NCBI GenBank assembly: GCA_965237965.1
Contig: CBDEGT010000001.1
Span: 310,001 to 374,000 of the forward strand
Length of the DNA stretch: 64,000 bases
From: UBA2988 sp965237965
GTDB lineage: Bacteria; Gemmatimonadota; Gemmatimonadetes; Longimicrobiales; Gaopeijiaceae
Reading direction: 5' to 3'
The notes below the pieces were generated by a model that had not been told where the DNA came from, made no database searches, and worked only from the letters and a program-made list of their open reading frames with translations. The position numbers and the translations under genes are program-made. This document shows, in pieces, positions 37,311-44,743 of this stretch; the first letter of the stretch is position 1, and every line of letters begins with the position of its first letter.

Positions 37311-37599
37311 GTCCGGCGTTATGGTTTCACGGTGTGTGGGTTAGCGCGATCCAAGTGTGTTGATGGTGTCATACTGGTCGGCACTCTACAGTTAGTGCGC
37401 CCTGCGCCGTCCGCTCGACGTTTGGACGCTCACGCAGGCAGCCCGACTCCTCGGGGAGCCGTAGCACCGCCTGATCTACTTGTGCGAGAAGGGTGTCGTT
37501 GTTCCACAGAGACTCATGCGCGCGATTCGCACCATGCTGCTGGACACGAGCCTCGGAGCGCCGCGAGACGCCCAGCTCGAAACCGTCAGCTTCGCATCG
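37311..37599 (+). other. MerR-like regulator relic, otherwise no gene
   Basis: At about 37418-37505 the plus strand reads DVWTLTQAARLLGEP-stop-HRLIYLCEKGVVVP, like the DNA-binding helix of a MerR-type regulator with an in-frame TAG. No further domain follows. The rest of the stretch shows nothing. Confidence 0.4.
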
Positions 37600-38016
37600 C
37601 TACTTTGCCGGCGCGACCACGCCTTCCGATCCCATCGTGAGCGGCGCGTCCCCCGCGGGCGCGCCGTTGCTCGCCAGCAAGTAAGCGACCAAGGCGAGGT
37701 AGGTCTCCTCGCCGAGCGAGCCCGGCCGTGCAAGCGGCATGTTTTTGCACACGAAGTCGAGCAGGCCACGCACGGGCCGCCCACCCCACATCGCGGCGAA
37801 GTATTCATCTGCTAGCGGAGGGCCCTCGTCGCTCTCGCTCAGATCCGCCATGTGGCATTCCGCGCAGTTGTCCTGGAATGCCTGCGCTCCCGTCTCGGCC
37901 TGAGCGGTCGTGTAGGAGGCCGGTGGGGTCTGGCCGGCCGCGCCGGAGGGGAGCGCCGCGAGAAGGGCAGCGCACTGAACTGCGGCGGCGAGCAGAAGCT
38001 GACGCGGTGCGCACAT
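37600..38016 (-). CDS. Exported c-type cytochrome
   Basis: A 138-residue electron-transfer protein. It has a signal peptide (MCAPRQLLLAAAVQCAALLA, cleavage after GAAG), one haem-binding motif CAECH (about residue 50) and a distal Met candidate in VCKNMPLARPGSLG (about 92). Length and layout fit a mono-haem class I cytochrome c. It is divergent from the lyase-like propeller gene at 39487, with an IS3 element between; such cytochromes often accompany these propeller proteins, so the pair may once have shared a promoter region. Confidence 0.88.
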   Translation of the reverse strand: MCAPRQLLLAAAVQCAALLAALPSGAAGQTPPASYTTAQAETGAQAFQDNCAECHMADLSESDEGPPLADEYFAAMWGGRPVRGLLDFVCKNMPLARPGSLGEETYLALVAYLLASNGAPAGDAPLTMGSEGVVAPAK

Positions 38017-38115
38017 CGGCGAGGGCTCTTGGGAGTGGAAGAGAAAGAAAGGACATTCTGGAGATAGATCGCAACACGCGCGAGATCAACCACTCGAAGG
38101 AGGAGAGCAGGGCTA

Positions 38116-39384
38116 TGACGTGACCCCCTGAAACGAGACCAGTGCGGATGTTAGGATCGGGCATCTGGTCGCAGCTACAGGGAGGTCAGCAATGGGGAGG
38201 AGACGGCACACGCCGGAGCAGATCATTACGGCACTGAGAGAGGCTGAAGTTGGGCTGGCGAGGGGGAAGACGGCAGCGATGGTGAGCCGTGAGCTCGGGA
38301 TCAGCGAGCAGACGTACTACCGGTGGCGGAAGGAATTTGGGGGGAATGGGGGTGGATCAGGCGCGCAAGTTCAAGGAACTGGAGCGAGAGAACGCACACC
38401 TGAAGCGGGCGGTGGCGAACCTGACGGTGGACAAGCTGATCCTGGAGGAAGCGGCCAAGGGAAACTTCTGAGCCCCGAGCGCCGACGGAGGTGTGTGGTG
38501 CATGCACGTCAGCGGCTCGGGGTGGGAGAGAGGCGCGCGTGCCGGGTGCTGGGCCAGCCACGGACGACGCAACGCCGGATCAGGAAGGTGCGTTCCGACG
38601 AGGCAGCGCTCCTAGAAGACGTGGTGCGGCTGGCGAGCCGTTTCGGTCGCTACGGATACCGGCAGGTGACGAACCTGCTGCGCATCGAGGGTTGGTCCGT
38701 GAACCACAAGCGGGTGGAGCGGATCTGGCGTCGAGAGGGCCTGAAAGTGCCCAAACGCCAACCCAAGCGGGGTCGCTTGTGGCTGAACGACGGCTCCTGT
38801 ATCCGGCTCAGGCCGCTGCACGATAACCATGTCTGGTCGTATGACTTCGTGAGCACACGGACCGCGGACGGACGAGCCCTGAAGCTGCTCACAGTGCTCG
38901 ACGAGTACACGAGACAATGTCTGGCGATCAAGGTAGGACGGAGGACTCGAGCGCATGACGTACTCGAGGTGCTGGTAGATCTCTTCGTTCGTCACGGTCC
39001 ACCCCAGCATCTACGTTCGGACAACGGTCCGGAGTTCACGGCCCAGCTCGTGCGGCGGTGGCTCGCCAGGCTAGGTGTGCAGACGCTCTACATCGAGCCC
39101 GGTAGTCCGTGGGAGAACGGTTACAACGAGAGCTTCAACGGCAAGCTAAGGGACGAATTCCTGAACGGCGAGATATTCTACACGCTGCCTGAGGCGGTCG
39201 TCCTCGTAGAACAGTGGAGAAGACTGTACAATACCGTCCGACCCCACAGCGCCTGCGGCGGTCGTCCCCCGGCCCCGGAGACGATCAAACCTTCGCCTTG
39301 GTTCCTCAGGATGCCTCAGCTCCAGGAGCCGCCGGTGGCTCTGGGTCTAACATAGGAAGTGGTACCGCCACTGGGGGCACGTCA
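38116..39384 (+). mobile_element. IS3-family element, IS407-like (1,269 bp)
   Basis: The left end reads TGACGTGACCCCCTG and the right end, read inward, TGACGTGCCCCCAGTGG. The 4-base duplication GCTA lies at 38112-38115 and 39385-39388. It carries orfA and orfB on the plus strand. Confidence 0.88.
38192..39355 (+). CDS. IS3-family transposase, OrfA and OrfB joined by a shift in a G-rich run
   Basis: The first 51 residues (RRHTPEQIITALREAEVGLA, ISEQTYYRWRKEFGG) are OrfA. The rest of OrfA (KFKELERENAHLKRAVANLT to AAKGNF) is in a different frame ending at 38471, so an indel near 38340-38352, within GGGGGGAATGGGGG, has disrupted OrfA. The frame listed reads through junk to OrfB: DDE residues are Asp in VWSYDFVSTRT, Asp in HLRSDNGPEFT and Glu in SPWENGYNESFNGKLRDE. 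Normal OrfA is lost, so activity is doubtful unless frameshifting compensates. Confidence 0.85.
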   Translation: MGRRRHTPEQIITALREAEVGLARGKTAAMVSRELGISEQTYYRWRKEFGGNGGGSGAQVQGTGARERTPEAGGGEPDGGQADPGGSGQGKLLSPERRRRCVVHARQRLGVGERRACRVLGQPRTTQRRIRKVRSDEAALLEDVVRLASRFGRYGYRQVTNLLRIEGWSVNHKRVERIWRREGLKVPKRQPKRGRLWLNDGSCIRLRPLHDNHVWSYDFVSTRTADGRALKLLTVLDEYTRQCLAIKVGRRTRAHDVLEVLVDLFVRHGPPQHLRSDNGPEFTAQLVRRWLARLGVQTLYIEPGSPWENGYNESFNGKLRDEFLNGEIFYTLPEAVVLVEQWRRLYNTVRPHSACGGRPPAPETIKPSPWFLRMPQLQEPPVALGLT

Positions 39385-39486
39385 GCTAGGCTGGGGTCTC
39401 TCTCAGCTCCGGGCCCGCTTCTCCTTGCTTTCTCCGATGCGGCCTCTCAGTTTCTCGCTCATCACTCCAAAACCCGGAGGTACTCT

Positions 39487-40476
39487 ATGCGCGAGCTGAT
39501 CCTCCTCATGGCTGGACTCGCGGTCCTGGCGCCCCCTCCCCTTTCCGCCCAGGCCGACGACGCCCGTTCGCTCAACCTCAGGGAGTGGCCCGTGGAGTGG
39601 GAGGGCCTCACCCGGGATCCGTACGTAGCTCGGGACGGCAACGTCTGGTTCGTCGCGCAGCGGGGGAACTACGTCGCCAACTTCGATCCGGCCACGGAGA
39701 GCTTCAGGCGCTACGAGATCGAGGAGGGAACTGTACCGCACAACGTGATCGTGGACCGCGATGGGTTCGCCTGGTACTCTGGCCTCGGAAACGGCCGGAT
39801 TGGGCGAATCGATCCCACCACTGGCGAGGTCAAGGTTCACCAGACGGGCTCTTCCCGTGTGCACACGCTCAAGTTCGATGGTAGGGGCAACATCTGGTTC
39901 ACGACAGGCGGGGGGCACAACCAGATCGGCCGACTTCAGATGAGCACCGGCAAGGTCGACCTGGTGACGCCGATCGTGGGGATGAACACGCGACCTTATG
40001 GCATCGACGTGGACGCGGAGGGCCGGGCATGGGCCAGTCTGTTCGACACCAATGTGGTGGCGTTCGTCGATCACACGCTCGCAGTGAGACTCTACCGCGC
40101 CAAGGACGAGGGTTCCCGTCCTCGCCGCAATGCCGTGACGCCCGACGGCATGGTATGGTACGTGGACCACTCGCGCGGCTATCTAGCTCGGATCGATCCG
40201 GTTACGGGAGACGTGAGGGAATGGCTTGCCCCGGACGGCGAACAGTCTCGGCCGTATGCCGTCACCGCAGACGACCAGGGTCGTGTCTGGTTCTCTGAGA
40301 CGGGCGAACAGAAGCGAATCGTTGGCTTCAATCCCAGCACGGAAAGCTTCTTCGCGGTCATCCCCGTCAGCGGTAACGTCAGGAACATGATGTTCCATAA
40401 GGAAACCGGCATGTTGTGGTTCGGCACGGACACGAACAACATTGGTCGCATCCTGACCCGGAACGCTACGTTCTGA
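39487..40476 (+). CDS. Exported streptogramin-lyase-like (Vgb-type) beta-propeller
   Basis: A 329-residue protein with signal peptide MRELILLMAGLAVLAPPPLS (cleavage near SAQ). The six-bladed propeller repeats have the form DGxxWFxxxxxNxIGRIDPxTGEV, for example GFAWYSGLGNGRIGRIDPTT. The family includes virginiamycin B lyase, but most environmental members are of unknown function, so a lyase role should not be assumed. The ATG at 39487 is chosen because the signal peptide begins there; an upstream open extension covers IS3 DNA. A strong terminator follows. Confidence 0.82.
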   Translation: MRELILLMAGLAVLAPPPLSAQADDARSLNLREWPVEWEGLTRDPYVARDGNVWFVAQRGNYVANFDPATESFRRYEIEEGTVPHNVIVDRDGFAWYSGLGNGRIGRIDPTTGEVKVHQTGSSRVHTLKFDGRGNIWFTTGGGHNQIGRLQMSTGKVDLVTPIVGMNTRPYGIDVDAEGRAWASLFDTNVVAFVDHTLAVRLYRAKDEGSRPRRNAVTPDGMVWYVDHSRGYLARIDPVTGDVREWLAPDGEQSRPYAVTADDQGRVWFSETGEQKRIVGFNPSTESFFAVIPVSGNVRNMMFHKETGMLWFGTDTNNIGRILTRNATF

Positions 40477-40509
40477 CCGAGAGGAGGGATCCTCCGCACG
40501 GCGGATCCA

Positions 40510-40550
40510 GGGAGCCAGCGCCCGGCTCGCGGGCGCTGGCTCCCTTTTCT
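40510..40550 (+). terminator. Rho-independent terminator of the propeller gene
   Basis: A perfect 15-bp stem, GGGAGCCAGCGCCCG with CGGGCGCTGGCTCCC and a 5-base loop, is followed by TTTTCTT. It lies 34 bases after the stop codon. Confidence 0.92.
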
Positions 40551-40843
40551 TGCTTCAAGCCAGGGGGGAGCGCCGACGCCTGGCCGGTGGACGGCGAGAG
40601 GTTGCGTCGCCGAGCGCAGCAGCCGACCGTCGGCCCTGCGCCGTAGCCCGGAGGAGGGTGTTGAGACCCCCTCGACCTACCTGTCAAAACCTAACGCGCG
40701 CCCGTGAGAATCAGACAACAGTTCGGACAGACTCCAAAAGCAGCCTCAGTTCTGAGACTTATCTGAGACTTTTCGCCTTTAACCCCCCGGTGGGCACCTG
40801 GGGGATGAGTCTATAATTGACTGTGTTAAGTCATTTATAGGAA
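40551..40843. other. Intergenic, no gene recognised
   Basis: No supported gene. The end of the stretch is AT-richer than its surroundings (for example GTCTATAATTGACTG at about 40809) and leads directly into a tRNA 3' fragment, as would be expected of attachment-site DNA. Confidence 0.4.
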
Positions 40844-40888
40844 TGGGCGCTGACGGATTCGAACCGCCGACCTCCTGCTTCTAAGGCC
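40844..40888 (-). repeat. 3' half of a class I tRNA (minus strand)
   Basis: On the minus strand this reads the end of the anticodon loop (CTTAGAA), 3' anticodon strand GCAGG, variable loop AGGTC, T-arm GGCGGTTCGAATCCGTC and acceptor strand AGCGCCC. No matching 5' half (GGGCGCT...) follows. It is another tRNA-end remnant, similar in kind to the two tRNA-Ser copies that bracket this region. Confidence 0.65.
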
Positions 40889-40917
40889 CTTCGCCGTGCG
40901 CCTAGCGCTTAGTCCCC

Positions 40918-40982
40918 CCATTATGACGAGGCTCGCGAGGTACTGAGCAGCAGGTCATTCCTCCCACTGGGTAGGGGTCATG
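40918..40982 (+). repeat. Kinase 5' leader repeat, copy 5
   Basis: CATTATGACGAGG lies about 61 bases before the ATG, then CAGGTCATTCCTCCCACTGG and GTAGGGGTCATGACC. It is nearly the same as copy 1. Confidence 0.7.
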
Positions 40983-42899
40983 ACCGATCCCGTCACCCGC
41001 CTGAACGCTGCCCTTCAGGGCCGGTACCGCATCGAGCGCTTCTTGGCCGAGATCAAGACGACCGCCAACCTGCAGCACCCGCACATCCTACCTCTATTCG
41101 ATTCCGGCCAGGCGGACTCGTTTTTGTTTTACGTGATGCCCTACGTCGAGGGAGATAGCCTGCGGGACCGTCTGGACAGGCTTCCAGTACCGATGCCACG
41201 TCCGTTACGTCTGGCAGCTGCGCTCCTGATCGCCTCAGTGGCTATCGCGTGTCAAGGCGACGACCCCACCGAAACTACCGACCCTCCCGTGGCAACGACC
41301 GTTACACTCTCAGCCACGACGCTAGGCTTCTCGTCCCTCGAAGACACGCAGCAGCTGACTGCGACAGTCAGGGACCCAAACGGGACTATCATGAACGGCG
41401 CGTCAGTTGAGTGGGTTTCGTCTGCGCCGACTGTTGTGAGCGTCTCCTCAACGGGCCTCGTCACGGCTGTGGCTGACGGTTCGACTGAGATCAGTGCGTC
41501 CACCGGGGCTGCGTCAGCCGTCGCCTCGGCTACCGTCTCGCAAGTTGTCGAGACGATTACGATATCACCGCGTTTTGGAAACGTGATCCCGGTTGGCGGC
41601 AGCGTTCGACTTACAGCCGCGGCGAGAGATGCAGGGGGGAGCCCTATCGTAGACAGCGAGTTTGAATGGAGTTCGTCTGAAAGCTCCCGCATTGCCGTCG
41701 ACCAAACCGGACTCACCCAGGGTATCGCGGATGGTACTGCGGAGGTTTCTGCGGCCTTCCGCGGGATGACCGGATCTGTACTGGTGGCTGTCGGTGATCC
41801 TCTCGCGCTCGAAGCGTGCCGCCTAAGCGGGTCGGAACAGGAAGCGTTCCCGATAGACCTCGATTACTTCATGCGACCCGTCGGGACCCTCCGGGCCGTC
41901 GTGCTCTACATCGACTTTGATCAAGCAGTCGGCACGGGGGATGTCGACGGTCTTTTCGATGCCATGATGCCACGCGCCGCTGAATGGTTCCATGAGGATT
42001 CAGACGGACATGCCACTCTGGACGCCGTGTCTTCTGGCCAGTGGTCGCGGATGCCCAAAGCCCTGACGGAGTACTACGAAGACGACATATTCTTGTATTG
42101 GGAGTATGTGAAAGACGCTGTTCTGGCTTCGGACTCATTCGTTGATTTCCAGGACGTGGCCTTCGTCTATTTCGTCGCGGCTCCCGCGTCAGATATCGTT
42201 GGCTCACCCGGGTTTCAGTTACGCGTCGGGTCCGGTGTTACCGTCGACGGAACCGAAGTCCGGCTAGGCGCCATGCTGGGGACGGAGATCTGGTCGAACG
42301 AGCACCGATTCAACTTCATCGTTCATGAAACCGGACACTCGTTTGGGCTTCCCGACTTGGCCTTGTACGACACCCCCGACTGGCTGGAAGCGCACGGTCT
42401 AGTCGGTGCCTGGGATTGTATGAGCAGCAATATCGTCGGGCCCTGCGGTCATTTTGTGACCTGGCATAAATGGAAGATCGGTTGGTTGGCCGATGAAGAA
42501 GTCGACTGTATGGGCCTAGGAGAGTTTGTGATCGATCTCCACACCTTTGACCATCCGGGTGGAATCAAGACAGTCGTTGTTCCCACGAGTGCAGGTACTG
42601 CATATGTGATCGAAGCGCGCCGAAGGACGGGGTTCGATGCCCCACATTGTGAGGAGGGCGTTCTCATCTACACGGTCGATGCGAATGTGAGAAGTGGCTC
42701 GGGGCCAATCAGGGTCAAGCGGGCTCGGGAGGACACGGAAGAATTGCATATCTGCGGTCCTAGTCACCGCGCGCCATTCAGTCCGTTGGAGGGAGGTGTG
42801 GCCACGTTTCAAGATGCGGCGGCGGGCCTGACGGTGGAGGTTCTCCGTGAGAAACTAGTCGGATTCGAGGTGCGGGTGCGTCGGGAAAGCTTGGATTGA
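40980..42899 (+). CDS. Kinase fragment fused in frame to an Ig-like/M6-type metallopeptidase lipoprotein
   Basis: Residues 1-70 are a rearranged kinase N-terminus (MTDPVTRLNAALQGRYRIER joined to FLAEIKTTANLQHPHILPLF). From the ATG at 41193 the product is a lipoprotein: signal RPLRLAAALLIASVAIAC, then two bacterial Ig-like (BIG2) repeats (SVEWVSSAPTVVSVSSTGLV and FEWSSSESSRIAVDQTGLTQ). A peptidase domain with zinc motif HETGHSFGLPDL follows (about residue 443). The M6/immune-inhibitor-A type is the best match. The 41193 start is likely the functional one. If the 40980 start is used the signal would be internal and the protein would remain in the cytoplasm. Confidence 0.78.
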   Translation: MTDPVTRLNAALQGRYRIERFLAEIKTTANLQHPHILPLFDSGQADSFLFYVMPYVEGDSLRDRLDRLPVPMPRPLRLAAALLIASVAIACQGDDPTETTDPPVATTVTLSATTLGFSSLEDTQQLTATVRDPNGTIMNGASVEWVSSAPTVVSVSSTGLVTAVADGSTEISASTGAASAVASATVSQVVETITISPRFGNVIPVGGSVRLTAAARDAGGSPIVDSEFEWSSSESSRIAVDQTGLTQGIADGTAEVSAAFRGMTGSVLVAVGDPLALEACRLSGSEQEAFPIDLDYFMRPVGTLRAVVLYIDFDQAVGTGDVDGLFDAMMPRAAEWFHEDSDGHATLDAVSSGQWSRMPKALTEYYEDDIFLYWEYVKDAVLASDSFVDFQDVAFVYFVAAPASDIVGSPGFQLRVGSGVTVDGTEVRLGAMLGTEIWSNEHRFNFIVHETGHSFGLPDLALYDTPDWLEAHGLVGAWDCMSSNIVGPCGHFVTWHKWKIGWLADEEVDCMGLGEFVIDLHTFDHPGGIKTVVVPTSAGTAYVIEARRRTGFDAPHCEEGVLIYTVDANVRSGSGPIRVKRAREDTEELHICGPSHRAPFSPLEGGVATFQDAAAGLTVEVLREKLVGFEVRVRRESLD

Positions 42900-42958
42900 G
42901 ATGGAGCTGTTCGCGCTGGGGCCGCCCCGGACGATCAGCGCTTCGAGCACGGCCGCCC

Positions 42959-44662
42959 CTAGTCGTAGGAGTCCAGAAACGCGTGCCGCTGGTCAGGCGT
43001 ACCCAGAGCGATGAGTGTGCAGCCCTGCCGGAGGGTGCATGACGCGGGCGGATTCGCCTCGACACGTCCGTCTTCCATCAGGGCGATCACGTTCAAACCC
43101 GTATGGGCACCGATGCCCGCGTCCGCGAGAGTCTTCCCGACGAGGGTAGAGGGCAGTGAGATGTGGAAGAGGTCCACGCCCTCGCCGAGCATGATCAGCT
43201 CGCGTTTCTGAACGATCGAGAGCACCGCCTCGACGCCCAGTGAAGCGTAGCTCAGCACGAAATCCGAGCCCGCTCGCAGGATGGCCTCCTTATTTCGGTC
43301 ATGAGTGACTCGGGTCAGGATGCGCACCTCGGGATTCAAGCGCCGGCAGTACACAGTCAGGTACACGTTCATCGCGTCGTCATGGGTGGTCAGCAGGATC
43401 GATGGCGCCTCTCGTACGCCCGCCGCCTCGAGGACAGCGCGATCCGCGGCGTCACCAACGAAGATCTGATCGGGGATCCCGGCGATCTTGTGCGTCACGT
43501 TCCTGTTCTTCTCTACGACGTTTACCGGCACCTTTCGCCGCTTGAGCGCTCCTGCCGCGGACCGTCCGACTTTGCCTCCTCCGATCACGAGCACGGCACT
43601 GGGGTTGGCGTCGTAGATCACCAGAACCTCGTCCAGCTCCTGGATCTGCTCCGCTGTCCCGATCACGACCGGCACGCACGTGGGCTGAAGCCGGTATTCG
43701 GGGGTCGCATGGTGGAGCACGCCGCGTTCCCATACACCTACGATCGTCACACCGATGGCTTCTCGCAGGTTCGTCTCCCGCACCGTGCGCCCTTGAAATG
43801 GCGTCTGGTGAACGGGGAACTCGGCCAGGAGAAAGTTGTGGAACTTGCCGATAACAGTGGCTCTGGCGCTGCCGGCGCTCACCCGTCCGGCCAGATGCTC
43901 GCCGAGGCGCTGCTTCAAGGGCAGCACGTGGGTCGCGCCGCTCAGCTCGAGAATGTCGATCGAGTCGTCGAACTCAGCGATCGCGGCGATGGGCACGGAA
44001 GCGCTCAACTCACGAACGGTGAGCACGACGTTGCTGTTCTCGGTATCGCTGGAGTTTGCCAACACGAGGCTCGCGTGTTCGACGCGTGCCGCCGCAAAAG
44101 TGCTCAGGGCGTCGATCTCTCCCGAGACGACCAGCCGACCCTCGTCGTGCATCTGGCTGGCGACAGTGGGATCGGGCGCCACCAGGTAGGCAGGGATACC
44201 GGAAAGGCGAAGTCGTTCCGTAAGGCCCCGGGCGATCGGATCATCGGCACAGACGATCACGTGGCCGGACAGATCGGCTGGAACGGTGCGCAGCGCCTTG
44301 AGTCTTCGATAGCTCTGCTGCTCCAGCCACGGCGCATAGACCAGGCGGATGAAGAGGAACGGAAGGATGATGAGCAACAATACGATGCCGGAGATCAACA
44401 CCAGACTGCTGAAGGCACGCCCCAGATCGGTCGTGAACGTGATGTCCCCGAACCCCAGCGTGCTCATCACGGTGAGGGCCCAGTAGATCCCGGTGAACCA
44501 CGAGTGGGCCTGGCCCTCACGGGCCATGAGCGCGTGGAAGATCCAACCGTAGATCAGGATCAGGGAGAACAGAGCGACGATGTACGTCACGAACGGAGCG
44601 TATCGGCGCCTGAGTCTGCCCAGGGAGGTCAGGGAAGCGAAGTACGATACGATAGTCTTCAC
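42959..44662 (-). CDS. Potassium channel with two RCK (TrkA-N/C) modules
   Basis: A 567-residue inner-membrane channel. Two membrane helices (about 22-45 and 80-110) flank the pore with selectivity filter MSTLGFGD. Two regulator domains follow: a TrkA-N fold at about 130-250 (HVIVCADDPIARGLTERLRL) with its TrkA-C, and a second at about 355-480 (AVLVIGGGKVGRSAAGALKR) with a C-terminal TrkA-C domain. The tandem RCK arrangement resembles gated channels of the Kch/MthK type. It converges with the Ig/M6 gene (60-base gap). Confidence 0.92.
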   Translation of the reverse strand: MKTIVSYFASLTSLGRLRRRYAPFVTYIVALFSLILIYGWIFHALMAREGQAHSWFTGIYWALTVMSTLGFGDITFTTDLGRAFSSLVLISGIVLLLIILPFLFIRLVYAPWLEQQSYRRLKALRTVPADLSGHVIVCADDPIARGLTERLRLSGIPAYLVAPDPTVASQMHDEGRLVVSGEIDALSTFAAARVEHASLVLANSSDTENSNVVLTVRELSASVPIAAIAEFDDSIDILELSGATHVLPLKQRLGEHLAGRVSAGSARATVIGKFHNFLLAEFPVHQTPFQGRTVRETNLREAIGVTIVGVWERGVLHHATPEYRLQPTCVPVVIGTAEQIQELDEVLVIYDANPSAVLVIGGGKVGRSAAGALKRRKVPVNVVEKNRNVTHKIAGIPDQIFVGDAADRAVLEAAGVREAPSILLTTHDDAMNVYLTVYCRRLNPEVRILTRVTHDRNKEAILRAGSDFVLSYASLGVEAVLSIVQKRELIMLGEGVDLFHISLPSTLVGKTLADAGIGAHTGLNVIALMEDGRVEANPPASCTLRQGCTLIALGTPDQRHAFLDSYD

Positions 44663-44743
44663 GTCGTTGGCGGGTGTGCGCGGCGATCAGTAGCCAATAT
44701 GGGGTCCGCTACGTGTGCGGGACACTCGTGATTCCGGTCTCGC

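Noticed and set aside
43301..44731. A 476-codon open frame on the plus strand opposite the potassium channel
   Set aside because: Shadow frame. The minus strand encodes a complete channel with filter and two RCK modules.
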